Shown piece after piece: positions 15,927 to 27,900 of a DNA stretch of 64,000 bases. Under the pieces are notes generated by a model that saw nothing but the letters and a program-made list of their open reading frames with translations, searched no databases and was not told where the DNA came from. The translations under genes and the position numbers were made by a program. Each line of letters starts with the position of its first letter. Position 1 is the stretch's first letter. Where the stretch lies: assembly GCA_023436925.1 (NCBI GenBank), contig JAEZHJ010000009.1:14056-78055 (forward strand), written 5' to 3'. Origin of the DNA: Actinomycetes bacterium. GTDB taxonomy: Bacteria > Actinomycetota > Actinomycetes > Propionibacteriales > Propionibacteriaceae.

Positions 15927-18900
15927 GGCGGGGAAGGGGAGGTGGAGGTGGGCACCCCCGGCGCCACTCCGACCCCGACCCCCACTCCGACCCCTTCGGC
16001 CACCCCGACCCCTGATCCCCAGCCCGGCAGCGACCCGGGCCAGCCCCTGCTCGCTCCGGCCGTGGGCACCGCCGCGAGCGCCCCGCTCAGCCAGGACCGG
16101 CTGGACGCGATCCTGGCCGGCGTGCTCGCCGAGTGGGCCGACCGCGGCGCCGACACCTCCGGGATCACCGCCACCGTCACCGACCTGTCCGGCGAGCGGC
16201 TGGGGGAGACCACCGGACGCACGATTCTGGTCGACCCGGTGGCCGGCGGCTGGGGCTGGGACCGGATGGACCTGGCCAGCGTGCTGCGGCACGAGGTCGG
16301 CCACGCGCTCGGGCTGGGACACAGCGAGTCCGGCCTGATGGCCCCCGTCCTTCACCCGGGCCACACGCTCACCGTCCCTGACCGGCTGCCGGTGGCATCT
16401 GCGCCGATCTCGGGTACCTGGGCGCTCACCGGCGACGACGACGCCGGCAGCGACGAGCAGACGCCGCAGGCCGGCGAGCCGGCGCCCGCCGCGCCGTCCG
16501 CGTCACCGACGCCGGCACCGGCGGCTGAGCAGCCCGCGCCGGCCGAGCAGCCGTCCCCGACCCCGAAGCCGACCCCGGCCACCGAGTCCTCCCCGGCCGA
16601 GTCCGCTCCGGCTCCCGAGCCGTCCCGCACCCCTCAGCCGACGCCCGGCAGTTCCTCCGACGAGGAGAGCGATCCGGACGAGCCGGCCGCACCCGCCCGC
16701 TGGGAGCCCGCCGGCCACACCGCCCGCCTCGTGATCGCCACCGGCGACCAGGTCGGCACGCTCTCCTACGACGCGAGCACCGACGAGTTGGTCTATCGGA
16801 CCGACGCTGTCGAGGTCCGCACCTCGGCCGAGGGCATCAGCCGGGTGCTCGTCGCCGGGACCGGCGCCACGATCACCATCGACCTGCGCGGCTTCCCGCG
16901 CGACCGCGACAAGGTCGAGGTCGACGTCGAGGGCCGCCACCAGCGGGTCCACGTGGTCAGCCACGACGAGGTCGAGGTCAGCGGTCCCGACACCGAGCCG
17001 GACCAGACCACCGCCCACGCCCTGCTGATCCGCAGCCTGCTCGCGATCCTGCGGATCGTGGCCCCCCAGTTCGAGGCACGGATCGAGGTGGTCGGCTCCC
17101 GGATCGTCGTGACCGGCACCATCGACCTGACCGAGACCGGGGCCGACCTCGACCTGACGGCCGGCCAGGTGATCGTCCAGGACGCCACCGTCACCACCGA
17201 GGGCAACGTCAACCTGACCGCCATCGCCACCGACCAGCGCAGCGCCGATGCGCTCGTCGCGCTGCGGGACGCGGCCGTCTTCGCCGACGAGGTGCAGCTC
17301 ACCGCCACGGCGAACAGCCCGCAGGCCGCCACCGCGGTCGTCAGCGTCACCGGCTCCGACGTGACCGCCACCGGCTCGGTCACCCTGCTCGCCGATGCCA
17401 CCGTGTCCGGCTCCGGCAGCCACGCCAGCAGCACGGCACAGGCGAGCATCACCGACTCCACGATCACCACCCCGGGCGACCTGAACGTCACCGCCCGAAA
17501 CAACACCCTGCTGATCGTGGACGTCGCTGGCGACCGGGCCGCCGGGATCACGCAGACCACCACCGCCCGGCTCGCCGGACGGGTGCAGCTCGCCGCCGCG
17601 CGGGTGGCGCTGCTGGCCGACTCCACCGGCCGGGTCCGGGTCGTCGCCGGCGGCTCCGCCAGCGCCACCGTCGCCACCACCACCCAGGCCGGCCTGGCCG
17701 CCGATGCCCGGGTCGCGCTCACCGGCGGTCGGCTGACTGCCACCGCGGTCTCCCGCCACAGCACCGAGGTGAGCGGCGGCCAGCTCGCGATCGCCATCAC
17801 CGACGCCCGGACCGCCGCCCTGCTGGCCGCCCGGTCCGCCCTCACCGGCGCAGGCAGCCTGCGGTTGACCGCCGACAGCAGCGACACCACCCACGCGACC
17901 TCCGCCGGTGGCGCCGCGCTGGTGTCCTCGGTGGCGATCACGACCGCCGGTCTGGCCGGCGGAGACGCGCTGGCGCTGGCCGGAGACCTGACCGTGACCG
18001 CGACCGGCGACGCCGAAGCGATCGGCCGCGGCGCCGGCACTGCCCTGGTTCTCTTCGACCACCGCGTACTCGCCGAACTCGCCCGCTCCGTCACCGCCGG
18101 CGGCGCGCTCACCGCCACCGCCGGCGGACGCTCCGTCGTCTCGACCGAGGCCGCGGCCGGCCGCTGGATCCAGGTCCCCGCCGACGCGTTGGTCGCGGCC
18201 GGCGGACTGACCGGCCTTCCGGTCGCCGTCCCCGTCCCGCTCACCGCCCAGGCCACCGCCAGTGGCACCTCGCAGGCCCGCGTCGTGATCCCGTCCGGGC
18301 TCGACCTGTCCGCCGGCGCCGGTGCCGAACTGCGCGCCACCCTGGCCGGCGGATCCCAGGCCTCCGCCGGCAGCGGACCGGCGGACGCTGCACCCGCCGT
18401 CGCGATCAACGACGCCCGGTTCGCCGCCGTCCTGGCCGCCGACTCGGCCATCGCCACCAGCGGGCCGCTGGTCACCTACTCCGGACGGGGTCCACCGGTC
18501 GACGGATTCACCACCACCGCACCGATCTTTGTCGACCTCACCCGCTTCAGCACCTCTGCGCCCCCGGCCCGTCCGGCCGGCGCCGTCCTGGTGATCGCCG
18601 CCCTCGGTGGCACGCTCACCGCCCCCAACGCCACCCTCAGCTTCGCTCCCGGCGCCCTTCGCGCCGATGCCTGGGTCTCCATCACCCCGCGTCCGGCCAC
18701 CGTCTCGGGCCTGCGGCTCAACTCGCCGGTCTTCGACCTGCTCGCCTTCGACGCCGCCACCGGCGAGGCCATCACCACCTTCGCGATCGCCCCGCGGCTG
18801 ACCATCGCCGTCCCCACCAGCGCCGCCGGCTCGGTGATCTACTACATCGACGACGAGGGCGTCGTCCACCAGCAGGCCACCAGCTACGACGCCGCCGCCG

Positions 18901-21900
18901 GCGTCCTGGTCGCCGACCTGCCGCACTTCTCCAACTACGCCGCCGGCAGCCCGCTCGACCTGCTGGTCGGCTGGATCGTCGACCGGCTCAACGGGCTCAC
19001 CGCACCGACCAGCCTCGACCTGCTGCCCGGCGTGACCCTCGCCGACCTCACCCTGACCGGCGACCTGGCCCCCGGCGCAGGCCCGCACACCGGCAGCGCC
19101 TCGCTCACCGCCGACCTCTCGCTCGACCTGGCCGGCGTCACCGGGAGCGCCACGGTCACCGCGACCTACCAGCTGGTCAACCAGGCCCTCGACGCCGGAA
19201 CCCTGACCGTCACGGTGACCGGCCTCGTGCTCTCGGTGGGTGGCGTCGCGCTGGCCGCGACGAGCGCGGCGATCGGCCACAGCGGCACCGGGTTGGCCAT
19301 CACCGCCAGCGGCGTGAGCGCCGAGGTCGCCGGCAGCATCGCCTTGTCGGACGGCTCGGCCAGCCTGCAGCTCACCGCCGCCGGCCTGGCGGGGTCGGTG
19401 GCCGGCACGGTCGCCCTCACCCTTCCCGGGGTCAGCCTTCGCACGGGTTCCCTCGGGCTGAGCATCGACACCGTCGCCGGCCGCACCGCCTTCACCGGGT
19501 CGGGGATCACCCTCGACGTGCTCGGCCAGACGATCACCGGCAATCTGTCCCTCACCCGCGGAGCTGACCGGCTGGAGCTCGAGGTCACCGCGGCCGGCTT
19601 CAGCTTCGCCGACGGCAGCGTCCGGCTCACCGCCGGAACCGCCCAGCTGGTGGTGCCGGACGCCGGCGAGCTGTCCGGCAGTGTGACCGGCGAACTGGCG
19701 ATCGGCGTGCGGGGCCTGACCGCCTCCGGAAGCTTCAGCGCCGCGCTGGCCGGTGGCCCGTCCCCGACGATCACGATCACCGGTGCCGACGTCCGGCTCG
19801 GCTTCGACGGCCTCCAGCTGCAGGCCGCCGGCGCAACCTTCACCCGCACCAGCGACGGCACCACCCTCGCGGTGACCGGCGCCAGCCTGGCGCTCGGCAC
19901 CGGCGACCCGTTCCTGGCACTGGACGGGATCATCCTGGACGCCGGCCTCGGCCTGGCCGGGATCGTCGCCAACGCCACCGGCACTGCCACCGTCAACCTT
20001 CCCGGGCTGGTGACCGGCGACCTGCAGGTCAGCCTGGCCATCGACACCGTCACCGGCCGCACCGGCGTGATCCTCACCATCGCCGACACCGAGGCCGACC
20101 GGCTCTCGCTCGGCGGCCTCGGCACCCTGGCCGGGACCCTCTCCCTCACCAGCTCCCAGGGCGAGACCGTCGTCGCGCTCTCCGGGGTCACGCTGCGGAT
20201 CACCGCCGGCGCCCAGGACGGTGTCGTCGTCACCGACGCCGAAGGGCTGCTGCTGGTCCGGGCCGAGGGCGTGGCCGGCTACCTGTCCGGCACGCTGAGC
20301 GCCGGGCTGGCCGGCGCCGGGATCTCCGGCGCCGTCGCCGTCCGGCTGAACACCATCGTCGGCGCCGCCGTGGACGCCACCGTCACCCGGGCCGGCAAGC
20401 CCGTCACCGTCCGCTTCCCGGCGGCCGCAGCCGGGGTGCTCGAGGTCAGCCTGAGTGGCGCCTCCCTCACTCTGGGCGACTTCGTCACCGTCGAAGGCAG
20501 CCTGTCCTTCACCGACGGACGGTTCTCCGGCACCGGCCTCAGCGTCTTCCTGGGCCGCGGCCCTGCCTTCCTCGCCGACGGCACCCGCAACCCGCTCGCG
20601 GTCGGCGTCCTGCTCACCGACGCCACCGTCGGACTGGTCAGGGTGGGGACGGACGGGGCCTACCGCTACGCGCTGGTCGCCGCCGGCACCCTCACCCTGG
20701 TCGGCATCCCCGGCGTCACGCTGACCGGCACCACCAGCGTCCGGTTCAACGACACCGGCGCCGACGCCACCATTCAGCTGCCCGACGACGTCGTCGACCT
20801 GGTGGTGCCGGACGGGACCGTGTCCTTCGCGATCAGCCAGGCCGGCCTCGGCTTCGCCGGCTACCAGCTCACCGGCGACCTTGCTGTCACCCCCGCTGCC
20901 GAGGGGTTCACCCTCACCGTCGCCGACGCCCGGCTCGACCTCGCCGGCGGCGTCGTGGTGCGCGGCATCGCCGGCTCGCTTGAAGTGGGGGCGGCGGGCG
21001 TCGCCTTCGACGTGACCGCCACCCTCGAGATCGCCGCCCTCGGCCTGGCCGGGGCCAGTGTCGCGGTCGCGGTCGACAGCCGCGCCGGAGCCGAGGTGCC
21101 GCTGCGCCTGGCGGTCGGCGCTGTCACGTTGTCGATCGCCGGCCAGCAGCTCCTGGTCGATACCCTCACCGTCGGCCGGGACGCCGTCGGTACCACCACC
21201 GTCGCTATCACCGGCGGCAGGCTGCAGCTCGGCGGCCTGATCGAGGTGACCCTCAGCGACGGACAGCTTGCCCTCACCGCAGGCGGGATCGCCGGCACAC
21301 TCAGTGCCGACATCAGCGCCGCGGCCGGGGGCCTCGACCTGGGCGCCCACGTGGTGGTTCAGGTCAACACCCACCCGGCAGACTGGGGGGGCCTGCCGGG
21401 TGGGCCCTACGTCCGCGTCGTCGCCCGCGACGCCACCATCACCGCTGCCGGGCAGGTACTGTCCGCCACGGTGGTGCTGGTCCGGGCCGGCGCGAGTGCG
21501 GTCGACGTCAGCGTCAGCGACGCCCGGCTCTCGCTGGGCAGCGCGGACGCCGGGATCGACCTGACCGGCGGATCCGGCCGGCTGGCGTACACCGCCGACG
21601 GGATCGCGGGTTCGCTGGGCGGCACCGTCACCGTCCGGATCCCCGGCCTCAGCCTGACCGGCACCTTGCGGCTCAGCCTGGACACCGCGGCCGGCGCGAT
21701 CGGCTTCGCCGGGACCGGGATCACCGCCACGGTGCTGGGCCACAGCCTGAGCGGGAGCGTCACGATCGCCTCCTCGCCGACCGGACTGACGGTCGACGTC
21801 GAGCAGGCGACGCTGTCCCTGGCCGGCATCGTGTCGCTGGTCGACGGCCGCGCCGCCCTCGTCCTGCCCACCGGTGGCACGCTGTCCGGCGAGGTCACCG

Positions 21901-24900
21901 GAACCGTCCGGCTCACCGCCCCCGGACTCACCCTGGCGGGAACGGTCAGCGCCGAGCTGGACGCCGCCGCGACCGCGCCCGACCCGACCCTGCGGATCGG
22001 CGGCACCGACCTGACGCTGGGAGTCGCCGGCGTCGAACTCACCGTCGGCGAGCTGTGGTTCTCCCGGGACGCCGCGGGCGCCGTCCGGCTCAGCGTGGCC
22101 GGCGCCGCCCTGGCCCTGGGCCCCGCCGGGCAGCCCTACCTGGCTGCCACCGGAGGCACCGCCACCCTGGCGGTCACCGCGGCCGGGGTCAGCGGCAGCC
22201 TCACCGCGCAGGCGTCCATCACAGTGCCCGGCCTGTTCCAGACCCCCTCGCCGGTCGACGTGAGCGTCTCGATCGACACCGCGACCGGCCAGGTTGCCGT
22301 GGTCGTCACCAATCTGGTGCTGAGCTTCGCCGGCCTCGGCCAGATCTCCGGCGACCTGGCCTTCTCGCAGACCACCGTCGGCGGGATCACCGAAACCGTC
22401 ATCGCCATGCGGGACGTCACCGCCACCGTCGCCGAGGGTGCCGCGTCGATCACCGACGGCACCGGCGTGCTGGTGCTGCGGCCGGGCGGCGTCGCGGGCT
22501 ACCTGTCCGGCCACGCCGTGATCCAGGCCGGGCCGGCCGCCGGCGAGGGCTCCGTCCTGCTGCAGGTCAACACGATCCTCGGCTCGGCGATCGACACCTC
22601 GGTCAGCCTCGGCGGCCAGCCGGTCGCGGTGAAGTACCCGGCAGCTGCCGAAACCGTGTTCACCCTCGCCATCACCGGCGGCTCGCTGGCGATCGGTGAC
22701 TTCGTCGTCATCGAGGGCAGCGTGAGCTTCGACGGCGACCGGTTCGGCGGTACCGGACTCAAGGTGTTCCTGGGCAACGGCCCGGCCACCCTGGCCGACG
22801 GCACCCCCAACCCGCTGGCGGTCGGCGTCCTGCTCAGCGACGCCACCGTCGGGCTGCTGCGGGTCGGCTCCAGCTACGCGCTGGTCGCCACCGGAACCGT
22901 CGCCATCCTTGGGGTCCCCGGGGTCAGCCTCACCGGCACCACCTCGGTGCGGTACAACCAGACCGGCGCCGACCAGAACACCACCATCGCCCTGGCCGGT
23001 GACCTGCCCGACGTCGTCCTCGACGTCGCCGACGGCACCGCGTCCTTCACCGTGTCGGCGGCCACGCTCCGCTTCGGCGGGCTGGCGCTGACCGGCGGGC
23101 TGGCCTTCTCCCGCACCGGGACGACCACGGTCATCTCCGTCACCGATGGGGCCATCACGCTGGCCGGCGCCGCGACGCTGTCCGAGGTGACCGGCACCCT
23201 GGACCTGACCGCCGCGGGCAGCACCGCGACGCTCAGCGCCAAGCTCGGCATAGCCGCCCTGGGGCTGGCCGGCGTCACGGTGGGCGTGGCCGTCGACACC
23301 CGGCCCGACGCCACCATCCCGCTGACCCTGTCGCTGGCCGACCTCGACCTCACCATCGCCGGCCAGCGGCTCTCGGTGGGGCAGTTCACCCTCACCAGCC
23401 GCCGGGCCGGCAGCGACACCACGACCGCGATCACCCTGGCCGGCGCCGGCCTGTCGCTGGGCGGCGGCCTGGTCACCGCGGTGATCGCCGAGGGCAGCCT
23501 TGAGCTCACGGCCGGCGGCGTGGCCGGCACCGTGGTCGCCACGGTGGCCCCCACCCTGGCCGGCCTCAGCCTGACCGGCGGCGTCCAGCTCCAGGTCAAC
23601 ACCAATCCCACCGCCGCCCTCGGCCTGCCCGCCGGTCCGTACCTGCGGATCGCGGTGGACGACGCCACCCTGACCGTCGCCGGGCAGAGCCTGCGTGCCG
23701 GCGTCCTGATCGTGAACACCGCCGACGCCCTGGAACTCACCGTCACCAGCGCTGCTGCCTCGCTGGCCGGGGGAGCGATCACCCTGCGCGACGGCTCCGG
23801 GCGGCTCCGCTTCGACGCGGACGGGATCGTCGGCACCGTCGGCGGTACGACGACGGTGGCCATCCCGGGGGTGGCGGTCACCGGCGCGCTGCGGCTCGAC
23901 CTCGACACCGCGGCCGGAACCTTCGCGTTCACCGGCACGGGGCTCAGCCTGGGCATCTTCGGCCAGACCCTGGCCGGCGACGTCACCGTCACCAGCACCC
24001 CGACTGCCGTCGAGCTCAGCGTCGAGCGGGCGAGCTTCGACTTCGGCGGCGGCCTGATCCGGCTGGTGGACGGCTCGGCCGCCCTCCGGCTGCCGACCGG
24101 GGGAGCCCTGTCCGGCTCGATCCAGGGCACCGTCAGCCTTGCCGTCCCGGGCGTCTCGCTCGCCGGCAGCTTCGTCGTCGAGGTCGACGGCGCCGCCGTC
24201 GCCCCGCTGCCCACCCTGCGGATCGGCGTCCCGGCCGACCTCGGCAACAGCACCCCCGAACTCAGCCTCACCGTCGCCGGCGTCGACCTGGCCGTCGAGT
24301 CGCTGTGGTTCCACCGCGACGCCGCCGGCACGATCCGGCTCACCATCACCGGAGCGGCCCTCGCGCTCGGCCCCGCCGCCGCCCCCTACTTGGCGATCAG
24401 CGACGGCGGCGCCGACCTGGTCGTCACCGCCGCCGGCGTGACCGGCGGGTTCGGCGCGACCGCGCTGCTGAACCTGCCCGGCCTGATCGAGAACGGCAGC
24501 GTCACCGTCGCCGTCGCGCTCGACACCGCCCGCGGCTCGCTGTCCGTCCTCGTCACCGGGGTCTCGGTCAGCATCGCCGGGATCGCCGAACTCAGCGGGG
24601 ACTTCGCGTTCGCCCGCTCCGCCACGGCCGGGGTCGTCGAGACCGTCGTCGCCCTGAGCCGCGTCACCGTCGCGATCACCGGCGGGGACGACCTGGGCGC
24701 CGCAATCAGCGAGGCGACCGGTCTGCTCGTGCTGCGGGAGACCGGCGTGGCCGGCTACCTGTCCGGCCGGGTCAGCGGCGAGGCCGGCGGCATCACGCTC
24801 TCGGGCACCGCCGCCGTCTCGGTCAACACCATCACCAACACCGCCATCGACACCGCCGTCAGCCTCGGCGGCCGGACCGTCCAGGTCCGCTTCGACGCCT

Positions 24901-27900
24901 CGCCGACCGCCGTCTTCGAACTCTCGCTGGCCGGCGCCTCGCTGCGGATCGGCGACTTCGTCAGCATCGAGGGCAGCGTCACCTTCAACGGTGACGAGTT
25001 CGTCGGCACCGGGCTGTCGGTCTTCCTCGGCCAGGGCCCGGCGAGGCTGGACGACGGCTCGCTCAACCCGCTGGCGGTCGGCGTCCTGCTCACCGATGCC
25101 ACCATCGCGCTGGTCCGGGTCGGTGCCGGACCCGACTACACCTACGCGCTGCTGGCGACCGGCACCGTCAGCATCATCGGAGTGCCCGGCGTCACCCTCA
25201 CCGGCACCACCAGCGTGCGGTTCAACAACACCGGCGCCGATGTCACCCGCACCCTCGCGGCGGCACCCGGCAGCGGCACCGACCCGGTCGAGCTCGCCAT
25301 CGCCGACGGCACTGCCGTGTTCGCCGTCACCGACGCCATCCTCGGCTTCGCGGGTTACGCCCTGACCGGCAGCTTCGGCTTCTCCCGCACCGGCTCCGAC
25401 ACCGTCCTCAGCGTCTCCGGCGGCGGCCTCGCCCTGGCCGGTGCGGTCACCGTCAGCGCCCTCAACGGCAGCATCGCGATGGGTGCCGCCGGCCTGACCG
25501 CGGTGATCGGCGGCAGGCTGAGCGTCCCTGCCCTGGGCCTGAGCGGAGCAGGCGTCGAGGTCCGGGTCGACACCCGCTCCGACGCAGCCGTCCCGCTGGC
25601 GATCACCGCCACCGACCTGACCCTGGCGATCGCCGGCCAGAGCCTCACCGCCGGCCGACTGAGCATCACCCGCCAGGCCGGCGCGGGCGGCGCCCTCGCC
25701 ACCCGCGTCGAACTGACCGAGGCCCGGCTGGCCATCGGTGCCGGGCCGCAGCCCCTGCTCAGCGCCACCGTCGCGACCGGCTCCCTGATCATCACCCCGG
25801 CCGGCCTGGTCGGCTCGCTGGTCGCCTCGGTCAGCACCTCGATCCCGAACCTGCAGCTGGCTGGCGCCGTCCAACTGCAGGTCAACACCACCTCCGCCGC
25901 CGCCGACGGGCTGCCGGCGGGTCCCTACCTGCGCTTCTCGGCGACCGGCGCCGTGGTCGCGATCGCCGGTCAGGAACTGCGCGGCGACCTCGTCCTGGTC
26001 CGCTCCACCGGGGCGGGCGGCCCGGTCATCGACCTGACCGTCAGCCGGGCGAGCCTGCTGCTCGGCGGCGGGATGATCCGGCTCAGCAACGGCACTGGAA
26101 ACCTGGTGCTCGGTTCGGGCTCCCTCAGCGGGGTGCTCTCCGGCACGGTCAGCGTCGACCTCCCCGGCGTGGAGATCACCGGGACGCTCCGCCTCGGCCT
26201 CGACACCGCCGCCGGGACGATCGCCTTCACCGGCACCGGACTGGGTCTCGTGATCGCCGGCCAGACCCTGACCGGCGACCTGACCATCGCCAGCAGCGCC
26301 GGCACCCTCAGCGTGGACGTCGCCAACGCGAGCCTGGACTTCGGCGGCGGGCTGGTCACCCTCGGCCAGGGCAGCGCCCACCTCGTCGTGGTCGCCGGCG
26401 CCGGCCTCTCCGGCACCGTCTCCGGGCAGATCGGGATCGCCGTCCCCGGCGTCGGGCTCACCAGCCAGGTCAGCGTCGTGCTGGACCCGACCGCCGACCC
26501 CGTGCTGCGGATCGGCGTCGAGGACACCTCGCTCACCCTCGCCGGCGTGGACCTCCACGTCGAGTCGCTGTGGTTCTCCCGAGCCGCCGACGGCACGATC
26601 CGCCTGACCGTCACCGGGGCGGCGCTCGAGCTCGGCCCGGCCGGCACCGAATACGTCAAGGTCACCGGCGGCGCCGCGACCCTGACCGTGACCGGCGCGG
26701 GCGTGAGCGGCAGCCTCGCCGCCACCGCCACGATCAACGTCCCCGGCTTCGCGGCGGCCACCGCCGCCGTTCGGGTCGTCGTCGACACCGCGTCCGGCTA
26801 CCTGGCCGTCGAGGTCACCGGTTTCAGCCTCGACTTCGGAGTCGGCGAGCTGAGCGGCGACTTCGCGTTCACCAGCTCCACCACCGCGCAGTCCAGCGAG
26901 ACGGTCATCGCACTGGCCAATGTCACCGCAGTCGTCGGCAGCGGCGGCGACGCCGTATCGATCACCGACGGTTCCGGCCTGCTGGTGCTGCGGCCCGGCG
27001 GGGTGGCCGGGTTCCTGTCCGGCCACGCCGACCTCGACGCCGGCCCGGTGGCAGCCTCCGGCACCGTCCTGCTGCAGATCAACACGGTGCTCAACACCGC
27101 CATCGACACCACCGTGGCTCTCGGCGGGCGCACTCTCGCGGTCAAGTTCGCCGCCTCCGCGCAGACCGTCTTCGAGGTCACCATCTCCGAGGCCTCGCTG
27201 ACGATCGGCGACTTCGTCACGATCGAGGGCAGCGTCAGCTTCGACGGCGACCGGTTCGCCGGCACCGGCCTGATGGTCTTCCTCGGACGCGGCCCCGCCA
27301 AGCTCGGCAACGGCTCGCTCAACCCGCTGGCGATGGGCGTCCTGCTGAGCGACGCACGGGTCGGCCTGATCCGGGTCACCGGGCCCGCCGGCACCAGCTA
27401 CGCCCTGGTGGCCAGCGGCACGGTCAGCATCATCGGGGTCCCCGGCGTCACCATCACCGGCACCACCGCCGTCCGGGTGAACACCACCGGCGGGGCGGTC
27501 GACACCACGGTGTCGATCCCGGGCAGCACCGACCCCGGCATCCAGCTCGCCTTCACCGGCCCCGAGGCCTCCTTCATCGTCAGCGACGCGACGCTCGGCT
27601 TCGCCGGGTACGCGCTCACCGGGACCTTCGGGTTCTCGATGGCGGGCGGCGACGTCAAGGTCACCCTCACCGGCGCCGCGCTCGACCTCGGACCCGCTCT
27701 CGCCGTCTCCGACCTCGACGGCTTCCTCGTCCTGAGCCAGGCCGGCCTGGTCGCCGACCTGGCCGCCCGCCTCGCCATTCCGGCGCTGCCGCTCTCGGTC
27801 GACGCCGCCGTCCGGGTCGACACCCGTGCCGGCGCCACCGAGCCGCTGCGGATCGAGGTGACCGACCTCACCCTCACCCTCGCGGGCCAGCAGCTGCAGG

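Noticed and set aside
16503..27026. A 3,507-codon open frame on the - strand opposite the giant gene
   Set aside because: It is a mirror of the strongly GC-biased codon use of the + frame. It lacks a signal, domains or starts and is dominated by Gly, Ala, Asp, Val, Arg and Gln. The same applies to the - strand frames at 32106-37157, 40575-45572 and 45894-51290.
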